Source: an uncultured Oscillospiraceae bacterium (GTDB lineage: Bacteria > Bacillota > Clostridia > Oscillospirales > Oscillospiraceae). From it: 64,000 bases of DNA. The notes beneath the pieces are model-generated. The model did not search any database. It saw only the letters and a list, made by a program, of their open reading frames with translations, and was not told the DNA's origin. The stretch lies in contig CAKTPV010000004.1 in assembly GCA_934591815.1 (NCBI GenBank), positions 50,732-114,731 of the forward strand. The letters run 5' to 3'. Numbering within the stretch: position 1 is the first letter of the stretch; each line of letters starts with the position of its first letter. Positions 7,838 through 16,839 of the stretch are shown in pieces. The position numbers and the translations under genes were made by a program.

Positions 7838-9180
7838 TGGACGCTTCAAAAAAGCAGCGAGAGCCGGTCACTTTCAAGAGCCTTGCTGAGCTGAAGCGGT
7901 TCATACGACCCGGTGTGGAGTTTAAGACCGTCAGCCATGCCAATCACGCGGATATGGTGGGGCTGACCCGTGTGGTGACCACGGTGCAGACGGTGGGCTT
8001 CTATTCCAAGATCAAGGATCAGCCGGAGCATCCCTTCTCCACCTGCAACCACGGCAAGGGCTTCTACACCGATTTTGGGAAAGCCGGCAATTACATCTTT
8101 GATGGTACGACGGTCAAGGTGAAGGATGCCCGAAAGCAAGATCGCGGCGTGATCTACGAGCTGGAGTTTTACGACAGAGAGCAAAACATGGAGGAAACGA
8201 TGATGGACAGAAAAATGGTGAATTTTATCAAGGAGCAGTATCCCCCCGGCACCCGCATCCGGCTTAATTCGATGAAGGACCCTTATCATCCCATTCTTCC
8301 CGGCACGGAGGGCGAAGTAGACTTTGTGGACGATGGGGGGCAAATTTTCATGAAGTGGAACAATGGCCGCACGCTGCCGCTCGCCCCTGGTAAGGACAGC
8401 TTCACCGTGCTGCCGCCCAAGCTGTCCACCCTCAAGCTGTATATGCCCCTGACCGCCGATCTCTACGAGCGGAACGAGTACGGCGAACTCGATGACAGCA
8501 GCACATTGCTGGAGGGCCGTGAGCTGCGCGGCTATCAGGATCAGATCACGGCGGCGCTGGTGAAAAACCGGATGCCGGAGGAGACCGAGCGAGGTCTCAT
8601 GCATTGGTATGATGAAGCCGACAGCGTTGACCGCAAGGTACGCTCCGCCGTCTTCACCGTGGAGAAGCGTGACCGGCAGCTCTGGGGCGTGGCGGAATGC
8701 CGTGTCGCCGGGGAATTATCCGACACAGAGCTGGAAACCTTAAAGGAATATCTCACTGGGCAGGCTTCGGACGGCTGGGGCGAGGGCTTTGAGCAGCGGG
8801 AGATTTCCGTGGATGACGGCGGTGAATTGTATGTCCACTTTTGGAACTCGGACGAGTGGAGCATCCAGACGGAGCAGGAGCTTTTCTCCCCCAAGCTGGC
8901 GGATGGACTGCCGGAGCTGTGCTTCTCCACGCTCCCCGGCACCGGCGAGCTCATCTGCATCAAGCGCGGCGAGAGCGGCTACTATCCCAGCGATTGGAAC
9001 ACGAACGATCCCACGCAGAACCGTGAATTGGCAGATTACAACAACGAACGCCTCGGCGTGACGCAGGAGCAGCGGTTGGCAATGGAGTGTGGCAGTATGC
9101 ACGGCTGGGGCGTTCCCGGCGCTGACCCGAAAACCTATGAGCGGGGCGGGATGAAAATGGGAGGGATGACCCTTGGGTAA
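7837..9180 (+). CDS. DUF4314-containing multidomain ICE protein
   Basis: 447 residues from ATG 7837, which overlaps the previous stop. Residues about 125-190 form a DUF4314 SH3-like domain (KEQYPPGTRIRLNSMKDPY, then GTEGEVDFVDDGGQI and WNNGRTL). A C-terminal conserved module follows (ERGLMHWYDEADSV, GQASDGWGEGFEQREI, YVHFWNSDEWSI). An internal ATG at 8200 could give a shorter product beginning at the DUF4314 part. The tail is GGMKMGGMTLG. No enzymatic motif seen. Confidence 0.75.
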   Translation: MDASKKQREPVTFKSLAELKRFIRPGVEFKTVSHANHADMVGLTRVVTTVQTVGFYSKIKDQPEHPFSTCNHGKGFYTDFGKAGNYIFDGTTVKVKDARKQDRGVIYELEFYDREQNMEETMMDRKMVNFIKEQYPPGTRIRLNSMKDPYHPILPGTEGEVDFVDDGGQIFMKWNNGRTLPLAPGKDSFTVLPPKLSTLKLYMPLTADLYERNEYGELDDSSTLLEGRELRGYQDQITAALVKNRMPEETERGLMHWYDEADSVDRKVRSAVFTVEKRDRQLWGVAECRVAGELSDTELETLKEYLTGQASDGWGEGFEQREISVDDGGELYVHFWNSDEWSIQTEQELFSPKLADGLPELCFSTLPGTGELICIKRGESGYYPSDWNTNDPTQNRELADYNNERLGVTQEQRLAMECGSMHGWGVPGADPKTYERGGMKMGGMTLG

Positions 9181-10381
9181 GAGGATATTCGAGGTATATC
9201 TTGCGAAAGAAGGCGTACCCAACAACGAGGCGTATGCCAAGCTGGACTTGCCTGCCTCACCGTGGGAACTGTGGGACGCGCTGGACAAGGTGCGGCTGAA
9301 CGAGGGTGAGCAGTTGTACATGGAGATCGACGATTACTATGCTTTCGAATATCTTGCCCCGCATTTAGAGGAGCTGGATATCAGTCTCAACGAGCTCAAC
9401 GACCTTGCCGCAAGGCTTGCGACGTTGGATGAGGTACAGGGGATCGCCTTTGAGGGACTGTTCTCCATGGAGGTGCAGAAAAAAGTAAACACCAACGGCG
9501 GTATCATCACAATGCAGGATATGAGAGATCTGGCTGTCAGCGCAAAGACCGACTGCTATCATGTGGTGGATGCCGCCGACGACGCCCAGCTTGGCCGCTT
9601 CTACGCGGAAAACGACTTTGTGCCGGAACTGGAGGGCATATCGGATGCGGTATTCGAGATGCTGGACTTTGCCGGCATCGGAAGAATGATGCGATGCAGT
9701 GAAAACGGCGTATTTGTGGGAAACCTGTATGTGCTGCGGGACGGCGAACTGACAACCGCGCCGCCCTGCGCCAAGGACTTGCCGGAAAAGCCGGGATACC
9801 TCTTCCGGCTCACGCTCGGATTGCATCCCGATATTGGCGATGACCGCACGGTGACGTTGATCCTTCCCGCAGCAGAGGCGGAGCTGCTGGATGCGCAGGC
9901 GCAGCTCGGCACAGAGGGCTGGGAGGGCGTCGCGGTCATTGATTACGATGGAATCATTCCCTATGCGGCAGAATTCACCGACCTGCCCATGGAACTGGAC
10001 GAATTCAACGTGCTCGCCGCAGCGGTGCGGGATATGCCCTCGCCTGAAAAGCAGCTTCCAAAGCTGAAGGCGCTGCTGAAGCAATTTGAAGTACAGGACA
10101 TTGCGACCGCCATAAGCCTGACAGAGTGTCTGGATGACTACGTTCTCACACCGGAGATCAGCTCGCCGCAGGAAACTGCCATCGACCAGCTTCACTTCAT
10201 GACGGATGACCACTCGGTGGAATTGCTGCTCTCCCATGTAAACCTCTACGCCTACGGCTGCGACCTCATCAGAGAGGACAACGCAGTGCTCTCGCCCTAC
10301 GGCCTGCTGCACCGTGCGGACTATCAGCCCATGCTGTCACCAATGCAGGAAACACAGAAAATGGAGATGAAAATGAAATGA
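9173..10381 (+). CDS. ArdA-like antirestriction protein, third paralogue
   Basis: 402 residues. Start TTG 9173 sits inside the end of the preceding gene with GGGAGG just upstream. Acidic. The ArdA-type helix ISLNELNDLAARLATLDE is near residue 68, and ADDAQLGRFYAENDFVPELE near residue 137 is equivalent to the ArdA core. A second similar unit (LDEFNVLAAAVRDM, LHFMTDDHSVELLL) fills the C-terminal half. Tail KMEMKMK. Overlaps the next gene by ATGA. Confidence 0.68.
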   Translation: MGKRIFEVYLAKEGVPNNEAYAKLDLPASPWELWDALDKVRLNEGEQLYMEIDDYYAFEYLAPHLEELDISLNELNDLAARLATLDEVQGIAFEGLFSMEVQKKVNTNGGIITMQDMRDLAVSAKTDCYHVVDAADDAQLGRFYAENDFVPELEGISDAVFEMLDFAGIGRMMRCSENGVFVGNLYVLRDGELTTAPPCAKDLPEKPGYLFRLTLGLHPDIGDDRTVTLILPAAEAELLDAQAQLGTEGWEGVAVIDYDGIIPYAAEFTDLPMELDEFNVLAAAVRDMPSPEKQLPKLKALLKQFEVQDIATAISLTECLDDYVLTPEISSPQETAIDQLHFMTDDHSVELLLSHVNLYAYGCDLIREDNAVLSPYGLLHRADYQPMLSPMQETQKMEMKMK

Positions 10382-10782
10382 CCATGGAACAATTTCAAGA
10401 AAAGTATAAACTCTCCTTGCCGCTCAAGACGCGGAAGGAATTCGAGGCGGCCCGTCGCAGGATGGGCGCTCTGACCAAGGACGAAAAGGCGATTCTCTCC
10501 GCCATCGTTCTGCAAAAGGGCGAGGCTGAGGCTGGGGAGATTTTCGCAAATTCACCGGAGCGGCTGCGTGATTACACGATCCTCAAGGGCGTCAACAGCT
10601 ATGCCGCGCTGGGCAGATATTATCTCGCTAACGAAACTACCGTCCCGGAGGAGCTGTATGAGTACATGGACCTGGGTGCGCTGGGCTGCCGCTACGAGGA
10701 CGAGCATCCCGGCGTGTTCATCGGCAGTGATTATGTGTGCTACCCTGCGGAGGAACAGGATCTTACCATGGAAATGCAGTAG
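10378..10782 (+). CDS. Small ArdA-like protein, fourth paralogue
   Basis: 134 residues. It carries a single ArdA-like unit: NSYAALGRYYLANETTVPEE, then LYEYMDLGALGCRYEDEHPG. This makes it a one-module version of the three long paralogues upstream. Tail LTMEMQ. It is the last gene before a strong terminator, so the accessory operon 2976-10782 probably ends here. Confidence 0.65.
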   Translation: MTMEQFQEKYKLSLPLKTRKEFEAARRRMGALTKDEKAILSAIVLQKGEAEAGEIFANSPERLRDYTILKGVNSYAALGRYYLANETTVPEELYEYMDLGALGCRYEDEHPGVFIGSDYVCYPAEEQDLTMEMQ

Positions 10783-10828
10783 CTGACCATATCTTAACCA
10801 CGCCAGCTGCGCGGATAAGAACTACACC

Positions 10829-10873
10829 AAGGGGCCGTATTCCCGGATGGGGAAAAGCGGCCCCTTCTTTTTT
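10829..10873 (+). terminator. Intrinsic terminator after the ArdA-like operon
   Basis: 9-bp stem AAGGGGCCG/CGGCCCCTT (10829-10837 with 10858-10866), followed by CTTTTTTT. Confidence 0.85.
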
Positions 10874-10924
10874 GCGCTGATTTGACCTCCTGCTCCGGGA
10901 TAACGGGCCCGGAAAGGAGGAACT

Positions 10925-11263
10925 GTGCCGATCAACAAAGCCCTTGCAGAGTATCTTGAACTCTACCACAAGGGCGAGGCAAACGCCGTCACCAGCCGGG
11001 AGCTGGAGTGTGCCTTCCGAATGCGCGGCTCCGAGCTGCGCCGGGAGATCAACGCCCTGCGGGGCGACGGCATCCCCATCTGCAGCTTTGACGGCGGCTA
11101 CTACTATGCCGCCACCGAGGAGGAGCTGCGGCGCACCATCCGGCAGCTCCGCAGCCGGATCAAGAAAATCGCATTTGCGGAGCGCGGCCTGTCCCGCACC
11201 TTGCCTGACTATGAGGACACCGGTCAGCTCTCCCTCCCACTGGAGGGAGGTGACACCTCTTGA
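10925..11263 (+). CDS. Small winged-helix-like protein
   Basis: 112 residues, GTG 10925 after AAAGGAGG. A helix-turn-helix-like arrangement is visible at residues 20-60 (SRELECAFRMRGSELRREIN), followed by a basic helix (RTIRQLRSRIKK). Likely a DNA-binding accessory or regulator acting with the adjacent methylase, whose TTG start overlaps its stop. Family not recognised. Confidence 0.65.
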   Translation: MPINKALAEYLELYHKGEANAVTSRELECAFRMRGSELRREINALRGDGIPICSFDGGYYYAATEEELRRTIRQLRSRIKKIAFAERGLSRTLPDYEDTGQLSLPLEGGDTS

Positions 11264-12219
11264 ACAGATTTATTCCCTGGGTGGGCGGCAAGGGCAAGCT
11301 GCTGTGGATCATCAACAAGCTGATGCCGGACCGCTACACCCGCTTCATCGATGTGTTTGGCGGCAGCGGCACGGTGACCATGTGCCGTCCCATCCAGCGC
11401 GGCTGCATGGAGGTCTACAACGACTTCAACGGCAATCTCACCAACCTGTTCTGCTGCGTGAAGAACCGCCCCATGGCACTGCTGGCGGAGCTGGGTTTCC
11501 TGCCGCTGAACACGCGGGATGACTTCAATGTCCTCTATAAGTTCTTCTCCAAGGGCGAGTTCACGGACGACTACCTGCAGGAGGAGATGGATCTGACGGA
11601 GGTCTACCTCAAGCCGCCCGACGCCGAGGCCATCCGCGCCCTTATGCTGGAGCGCACGCCCCGCGGGAGCATCCGCCGCGCGGCGGACTTCTTCAAGCTC
11701 ATCCGCTACAGCTTCAGCGGCGGCGCCAAGTCCTTCGGCGGCAAGCCCTGCGACATCCGCCGTTTCTTTCACCTGATCTGGGAATGCTCCCGCAGGCTGG
11801 CGAATGTCATTGTGGAGAACAAGGACTTCGAGGAGGTCATCCGTCAGTACGACCGGGCAGGCGCCGTGATCTACTGTGACCCGCCCTACTACAAGGCGGA
11901 GAGCTGCTACGAGGTGGAGTTTCCCCCGGAGGATCATCAGCGGCTCCATGATGTACTGGTCACCTGTGAAGGATACTTCATCGTTTCCTACAACTACCAG
12001 GACTACATCTGCGAGATCTATCAGGATTGCTATATCTTCCGCACCTCCCGTCCCAACAGCATGTCCCAGACGGCAGGCAGCGAATATGAGGAGATCGTCA
12101 TCACCAATTATGACCCCCGCAAAGCCTGCTGGCAGCTCTCTATGGATAGTCTGCTGGGCGGCGATGGCGACACCCGCTACGAGCTGATCCATGAGCCGGA
12201 GCATCCCTTAAAAATCTGA
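11260..12219 (+). CDS. Dam-type DNA adenine-N6 methyltransferase
   Basis: 319 residues, TTG 11260 with GGAGGGAGG upstream. The N-terminal WVGGKGKL and the AdoMet motif DVFGGSGTV (near residue 32) precede the catalytic DPPYY near residue 207. This is the order of the D12/Dam class, which methylates adenine N6. No restriction nuclease is adjacent, so it is a solitary methylase that probably marks ICE DNA or shields it from host restriction. Recognition sequence cannot be predicted. Confidence 0.88.
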   Translation: MNRFIPWVGGKGKLLWIINKLMPDRYTRFIDVFGGSGTVTMCRPIQRGCMEVYNDFNGNLTNLFCCVKNRPMALLAELGFLPLNTRDDFNVLYKFFSKGEFTDDYLQEEMDLTEVYLKPPDAEAIRALMLERTPRGSIRRAADFFKLIRYSFSGGAKSFGGKPCDIRRFFHLIWECSRRLANVIVENKDFEEVIRQYDRAGAVIYCDPPYYKAESCYEVEFPPEDHQRLHDVLVTCEGYFIVSYNYQDYICEIYQDCYIFRTSRPNSMSQTAGSEYEEIVITNYDPRKACWQLSMDSLLGGDGDTRYELIHEPEHPLKI

Positions 12220-12239
12220 ACAATAAAAGGAGAAGCAGC

Positions 12240-12761
12240 ATGAAATTTGTAAAATACAACGACAACAAGAGCGTCACCATCCCGCCCGCCGTTCTGACCG
12301 TCTGCGGGCTGGACGATGAGGGGAAGCTGGAAATGGCCGGCGCCAAGGGCGCGGTCATTTTGTCAAAGAGCGAGATGACCGCCATGGAGATGGTGCGCAC
12401 GATCCTCGCCCTGACGGACCGCGCCGGTCAGCTGATGCGGGAGCTGACGGACCTCTGCGGCAGCTGCGAGGGCTGCACCGAGGGGCACTGCACCTTCCGC
12501 GACGCGGACATCGAGGAGCTGATCCGCCCCGCCGTCACCGTTCCCGATTGGGCCAGAGAGGAAGCGGACATCGCGCCCGACGCCAAGCTGGACTGCCATG
12601 TAGATGAGGGCTCCGGTGTGATCACCGTGTGCGAGACATTTTACGACCACGACCTCTCCGATATTCCCGCCGAGCTGCTGGAGGCCCTGCGCAAGTCCGG
12701 CTGCTGCCTGTCCGTACTGGAGGATATGCTGATGGACGACGATGTCATCTACGATAAGTGA
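12240..12761 (+). CDS. AbrB-like N-terminal domain protein with Cys cluster
   Basis: 173 residues. The N-terminus (KFVKYNDNKSVTIPPAVLTV) resembles a SpoVT/AbrB swapped-hairpin DNA-binding domain. Residues near 76-84 contain CGSCEGCTEGHC, a plausible metal site. The C-terminal half is acidic. It follows the Dam-type methylase by 20 bp with AAGGAG upstream. It may be a transcriptional regulator; function unproven. Confidence 0.6.
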   Translation: MKFVKYNDNKSVTIPPAVLTVCGLDDEGKLEMAGAKGAVILSKSEMTAMEMVRTILALTDRAGQLMRELTDLCGSCEGCTEGHCTFRDADIEELIRPAVTVPDWAREEADIAPDAKLDCHVDEGSGVITVCETFYDHDLSDIPAELLEALRKSGCCLSVLEDMLMDDDVIYDK

Positions 12762-12802
12762 TACCGTAGGCATTCAAAGAAGAAACGAGGCGAGAGATCC
12801 AA

Positions 12803-13531
12803 ATGAATGAAACCTATCTCTATCCCTACTCGGCGAAGGAGGCCAGAGAACGAAATGAGCTTTCGCTCTGGAGGGAAAGCCATCGCGCCAACATCGCCTG
12901 CCGGGAAGCCATCGAGGATGCCATCCGTCGGAGCTTCGACGGAATGCATCTGGACAAGGACTGTATCACACCCGTGCTGGACGCATACGGTTATAAACGC
13001 ACCGCATGGGTGCTTGCCAATACCCTGCATGAACTCAAGTGGGATGGGCGTTTCAGCCCCGCCAATAAGCAGTGGGCTGAGCGGCGCTACATTCCGCAGG
13101 ATGAGCGTCACAATGCCGAGATCACTATTCGAAGCCACCCCGCCGTGCTGGATGGCTTCGTCAGTCTCTACCGCAAGGCGGTGCAGGCATTAAATCTCTT
13201 CGGTACGGAGCATTGTGTCGGTGACCGCGCCGAGCAGGACTTCACCGGCAAGGTGCTGGTGCTGTCGCCGGATACGCTGAAGGAATCCTGCTGGAGTCAG
13301 GCGGATCAACTCTGGTATGCCCGGAGCGGCTTTGGATGCGAGCCGCATTCCAGTGGTCGAGCAGTCTTTGCCACCTGCCTCTCGGACGGTGAAACAGCCA
13401 GATGGAATCGGGAGGATTTCATCGGTGTGCTGGACGAAAAATACCTGCCGGACTGGGCGCGGGAGAAGCTCATGGAGCTGACCGCACCACGGCAGGAGGA
13501 ACCGGCCGCAGGTGAGATGAAGCTGGAATGA
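12803..13531 (+). CDS. DUF3849-type ICE protein
   Basis: 242 residues. The N-terminal pattern LYPYSAKEARERNE, then ESHRANIACREAIEDAI, and the later AYGYKRTAWVLANTL and WAERRYIP are typical of DUF3849 proteins of Clostridia ICEs. No catalytic motif is known for this family. Tail AAGEMKLE matches the recurrent ICE ending. Soluble, part of a chain of closely spaced accessory genes. Confidence 0.75.
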   Translation: MNETYLYPYSAKEARERNELSLWRESHRANIACREAIEDAIRRSFDGMHLDKDCITPVLDAYGYKRTAWVLANTLHELKWDGRFSPANKQWAERRYIPQDERHNAEITIRSHPAVLDGFVSLYRKAVQALNLFGTEHCVGDRAEQDFTGKVLVLSPDTLKESCWSQADQLWYARSGFGCEPHSSGRAVFATCLSDGETARWNREDFIGVLDEKYLPDWAREKLMELTAPRQEEPAAGEMKLE

Positions 13532-13546
13532 TCGGAGGTGAAATAA

Positions 13547-14095
13547 GTGCAGCGCATCTTCATTGATAACCATGACCGCGTCCTCTATTACAGCAATCCT
13601 GCCGGATACATCGCGGGAAAGGAGGCGGTGGTGGACACCATGTTCCAAACACAGGAGCTGGAGCGTTTTCTGCAAAAGCAGTCGCTCACCATCCGCTGGG
13701 AGGACGGTGTCTATGACCGCCTCCTGCTGGGGCAGAGGGGCGGCCGCTTCGACCCGGAGGCTCCGCCCCTGAAAAGCTGCCGTGTGTGGCAGCTCTCGCG
13801 GGACAGCCCCATCAATATGCGCTTCATCCCGTATGAAGCCCTGCTGGAGCGTTTCGGACAGCCTGACCGCAGGCACTACGAAACAGTCTATGACGGTCTG
13901 GTCGGGACCAATGACCCGGAGGAGATCTACACGCTCTTCCGCGACCCGGTTCCCGGCTACGACGGCAGACCCATCGGCATCTCGGATGTTCTGGAGCTGT
14001 ACGACGCCGACGGCAGCGAGTTCTACTACTGCGACCGTGTCGGCTTCCGGCAGATCGAGTTTGCACCCCAGCAGGAAATGGATCTGTGTCCGTGA
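13547..14095 (+). CDS. YodL-domain protein
   Basis: 182 residues, GTG 13547 after CGGAGG. The C-terminal half matches the YodL-like pattern: VPGYDGRPIGISDVLELYDA, then FYYCDRVGFRQ. This domain recurs in conjugative-element accessory proteins and its biochemical role is unknown. Tail QQEMDLCP. Followed immediately by a terminator palindrome. Confidence 0.7.
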   Translation: MQRIFIDNHDRVLYYSNPAGYIAGKEAVVDTMFQTQELERFLQKQSLTIRWEDGVYDRLLLGQRGGRFDPEAPPLKSCRVWQLSRDSPINMRFIPYEALLERFGQPDRRHYETVYDGLVGTNDPEEIYTLFRDPVPGYDGRPIGISDVLELYDADGSEFYYCDRVGFRQIEFAPQQEMDLCP

Positions 14096-14099
14096 ACTG

Positions 14100-14122
14100 A
14101 GCACCCGGCCGGGTGCTTTTTT
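14100..14122 (+). terminator. Intrinsic terminator
   Basis: Perfect AGCACCCGG/CCGGGTGCT stem followed by six T, immediately after the YodL-domain gene. Confidence 0.85.
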
Positions 14123-14154
14123 CATATCCAAATCAGAAATAGGAGGAAAGAAAA

Positions 14155-14514
14155 ATGCCCAAGAACCAGACCAAAGCAAGCACCCCCGTCCCCGCGCTGG
14201 AAAGCCGGTCCCCCGTGACCTTCGATGTCCGAGTTTATCCCGTGAAGGACAGCAAGTATACCCTCGCCAACGCCAATGTGGACATCAACGGCGTATTCGC
14301 CATTCGCGGCGTGAAGGTCATTCGCGGAGAGAAAGGCCCCTTTGTCGCCATGCCGCAGTACAAGGACAGCCATGGGGACTACCGCGACATCTGCTTCCCC
14401 TGCACGAAGGAGGCCCGCCAGCAGTTCAACGATGCGGTGCTGAATGCCTACGAGCAGTCGCTCGGGCAGGCCCAGCAGCCGGACAATGCTCCCGCCGCGG
14501 AGCAGGTCATGTAA
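14155..14514 (+). CDS. spoVG: SpoVG-family RNA/DNA-binding protein
   Basis: 119 residues. Residues about 20-100 follow the SpoVG pattern (VTFDVRVYPV, then NANVDINGVFAIRGVKVIRG, FVAMPQYKD, YRDICFP). SpoVG proteins are small site-specific nucleic-acid-binding regulators in Firmicutes. ICE copies are common but their targets are unknown. The extended tail PAAEQVM is not part of chromosomal SpoVG and matches other ICE accessory proteins. Preceded by AGGAGG and its own terminator-bounded unit. Confidence 0.85.
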   Translation: MPKNQTKASTPVPALESRSPVTFDVRVYPVKDSKYTLANANVDINGVFAIRGVKVIRGEKGPFVAMPQYKDSHGDYRDICFPCTKEARQQFNDAVLNAYEQSLGQAQQPDNAPAAEQVM

Positions 14515-14560
14515 GTCACCCACAACACAAAACATATAACTTGTAGGAGGAAATTATCCC

Positions 14561-14797
14561 ATGAAGAAGTTTATCAAGAACACCGCCAATTCCATCCGCA
14601 CCAAGGCCATCCGCCTTGCCGCCACCCGCCGCTCCGGTGAGGGCTACATCGACACCGCCGTCAAGATCCTAATCGCCGTGGTGCTGGGCGCGCTGCTGCT
14701 GGCGGGCCTCTACGCTTTGTTCGGCGATGTGGTCATGCCCACCCTGAACCAGCGTATCAAGGATATGTTCAACTACGCCGGCGCGCTGGGCGGCTGA
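14561..14797 (+). CDS. DUF6133-like small pilin of the Tad-like system
   Basis: 78 residues: a basic N-terminus (residues 1-24), the motif RSGEGYID at 24-31, one hydrophobic helix (about 32-52) and a short polar tail. This is the build of a Flp/type IV prepilin, and the prepilin peptidase gene follows 3 bp after its stop. The same SGEGY motif appears before the membrane helix of two other proteins at the end of this cluster. It is likely the major pilus subunit, cleaved near the motif; the exact cleavage bond is not predictable. Confidence 0.72.
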   Translation: MKKFIKNTANSIRTKAIRLAATRRSGEGYIDTAVKILIAVVLGALLLAGLYALFGDVVMPTLNQRIKDMFNYAGALGG

Positions 14798-14800
14798 TCC

Positions 14801-15211
14801 GTGGCATCCGTCCTGCAGGGGACGCTGTTCCTCATCGGACTTATGAGCGCGGCATGGACGGATCTCCGGCGCAGGCAGATCTATGACCTTTCCGGTATCG
14901 TCATCGCAGCGGCGGGGCTGATTTCCTTCAGCCCCGCCCGGCTTCTCGGCCTGGCGCTGGCCGTCCCATTTTGGCTGGCGAGCCGGAGAGGACGCGGCGG
15001 CATGGGAGATGCGTTCCTCATCGCCGCCTCCGGATTCCTGCTGGGCTTTCTGTGCGGAGTCGCCGGACTGGTGCTGGCACTGGTGCTGTACTGCCTTTTC
15101 TACCTTGCAATAGCCGCCCTGCACAAGATCCGCAGGCAAGAGCGCCCACCGGAGAGCTATCCATTCGCGCCATTTCTTGCGGTGGGCTTCTTTACCGCAT
15201 ATATCATCTAA
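14801..15211 (+). CDS. Prepilin peptidase (A24 family, TadV/CpaA-like)
   Basis: 136 residues, GTG 14801. Short A24-type aspartic membrane peptidase: first catalytic Asp in TDLRRRQI (D21), second in the GMGD motif (D70), with about four hydrophobic helices. Length fits CpaA/TadV enzymes that lack the methylase domain. It should process the three SGEGY proteins. It lies directly between the small pilin and cpaB. Confidence 0.85.
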   Translation: MASVLQGTLFLIGLMSAAWTDLRRRQIYDLSGIVIAAAGLISFSPARLLGLALAVPFWLASRRGRGGMGDAFLIAASGFLLGFLCGVAGLVLALVLYCLFYLAIAALHKIRRQERPPESYPFAPFLAVGFFTAYII

Positions 15212-15231
15212 GAATAAGGAGGACTTGCTCC

Positions 15232-16035
15232 ATGAGTATTTTCAAAAACCGCACGGTCATCGGCGTCATCTGCATTCTGCTGGCGTTGGTGATCTGCTTC
15301 GGCATCACGCCGCTGTTCAATCAGAGCATCAGCCAGAAGGCGGAGATCGTCCGCGTCACAAGAGACATTCACGCCGGCGAGCTCATCACCAAGGACATGG
15401 TCACCACGGCCGAGGTCGGCTCCTATAATCTCCCCTCCGGCCTTATGACCGCGAAAGACAATGTGGTGGGCAAATACGCCAAGGCGGATCTTGCCGTTGG
15501 CGATTATATTCTCGCCGCCAAGCTCTCGGACGCGCCTGCCGCCGAGAATGCGTATCTCTATAATCTGGATGGCACGAAGCAGGCCATCTCCGTCACCATC
15601 AAGAGCTTCGCCACAGGACTGTCCGGCAAGCTCCAGAGCGGCGACATCGTATCAGTCATCGTGGCGGACTACCCGGAGGACGGCGAAACCACCATCCCCG
15701 CCGAGCTGCAGTACGTGGAGATCATCTCTGTTACCGCCAGCACCGGCTATGACGCCAATACCGGCGAAGCCACAGAGGAGGAAAAGGAGCTTCCCTCCAC
15801 CGTGACCTTCCTCGTTCTGCCGGAGCAGGCCAAGGTGCTGGCGGAGCTGGAGCAGGTCGCCAAGCTCCATTTAGCGCTCGTCTACCGTGGCACAACAGAC
15901 GGTGCAAAGCAGTTCGTTGAGGCGCAGGACAAACTCATTGAGGAGCTGTACGCAGAGCCGGAGGAAGATCCCATTGAGGAGGGCGAAGCCGCCGATCCTA
16001 CCGCAGAAATGCCGGAGAGTGAGGTGACAGGATGA
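15232..16035 (+). CDS. cpaB: CpaB/RcpC-like pilus assembly protein with SAF domain
   Basis: 267 residues from ATG 15232 (AAGGAGG upstream). One N-terminal membrane helix (residues 8-28) is followed by a SAF/beta-clip region (VTRDIHAGELITKDMVTTAE) and a CpaB C-domain (KLQSGDIVSVIVADY, TVTFLVLPEQAKVLA). It ends in an acidic tail. In diderms CpaB stabilises the secretin; here, with no secretin, it probably shapes the extracellular exit of the pilus. Overlaps tadZ by ATGA. Confidence 0.85.
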   Translation: MSIFKNRTVIGVICILLALVICFGITPLFNQSISQKAEIVRVTRDIHAGELITKDMVTTAEVGSYNLPSGLMTAKDNVVGKYAKADLAVGDYILAAKLSDAPAAENAYLYNLDGTKQAISVTIKSFATGLSGKLQSGDIVSVIVADYPEDGETTIPAELQYVEIISVTASTGYDANTGEATEEEKELPSTVTFLVLPEQAKVLAELEQVAKLHLALVYRGTTDGAKQFVEAQDKLIEELYAEPEEDPIEEGEAADPTAEMPESEVTG

Positions 16036-16829
16036 ATTTCAGAAAGGCCAGCATCTTTCAGCGCGACACAGAGAAGCCGGAGGAGCAGAACGACAGCGGC
16101 GGTATGCTGGCGGTCTGGGGCAGCCCCGGCAGCGGAAAGACAATAACGGCGGTGAAGATCGCAAAAATGCTCTCCGCCAGAAAGAAAAATGTCATCCTTC
16201 TGCTCTGTGACATGGCCGCTCCCATGCTGCCGTGCATCTGTCCCGCGGACGCTCTGGAGAGCAATGGCTCTCTTGCCGGCGTCCTGGCAGCCGCCCGTAT
16301 CAGCGAGAACCTCATCAAGCATAACCTTGTCACCTTTAAGCGCAACAGCTGCCTTGCGGTATTGGGGCTGCTCGAACGGCAGAACGAGTACAGCACTCCG
16401 CCCTTTACGCAGAAGCAGGTGGTAGAGCTGCTGGACGGACTGCGTCAGATCGCACCCTATGTCATCGTGGACTGCGGCAGCTACATTGCCAACGACATCC
16501 TCTCCGCTGTGGCGCTGATGGAGGCGGACAGTATCCTGCGCCTTGCCAACTGCGACCCTAAAAGCGTCAACTACTTTGCAAGTCAGCTCCCGCTGCTGGA
16601 CGGGCCTGAGTGGGACATGGACAAGCAGTATAAGGTGGCATCCAATGTGAAGCCCTACCAGGCAGCGGACCACATCGGCAAGGTGCTGGGCGACACGACC
16701 TTCGTGCTGCCCTATTCCCAGGAGCTGGAGGAGCAGTATCTGGCCGGCAACCTGCTTGCCGACCTCACCCTCAAGGACAGCCGCCCCTTCCGCAAGGAGT
16801 TAGAGCGTATCATTGCAGAGGTGTTTTGA
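16032..16829 (+). CDS. tadZ: TadZ/CpaE-like P-loop ATPase
   Basis: 265 residues. Walker A GSPGSGKT near residues 30-37 is followed by LLLCDMAAP and a MinD/ParA-like core (YVIVDCGSY near residue 140). Unlike classical MinD it lacks the deviant KGGxGKT lysine pattern. TadZ proteins position the Tad machine at the membrane. Gene order between cpaB and tadA supports the call. Confidence 0.75.
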   Translation: MNFRKASIFQRDTEKPEEQNDSGGMLAVWGSPGSGKTITAVKIAKMLSARKKNVILLLCDMAAPMLPCICPADALESNGSLAGVLAAARISENLIKHNLVTFKRNSCLAVLGLLERQNEYSTPPFTQKQVVELLDGLRQIAPYVIVDCGSYIANDILSAVALMEADSILRLANCDPKSVNYFASQLPLLDGPEWDMDKQYKVASNVKPYQAADHIGKVLGDTTFVLPYSQELEEQYLAGNLLADLTLKDSRPFRKELERIIAEVF

Positions 16830-16839
16830 AAATGAGAAA

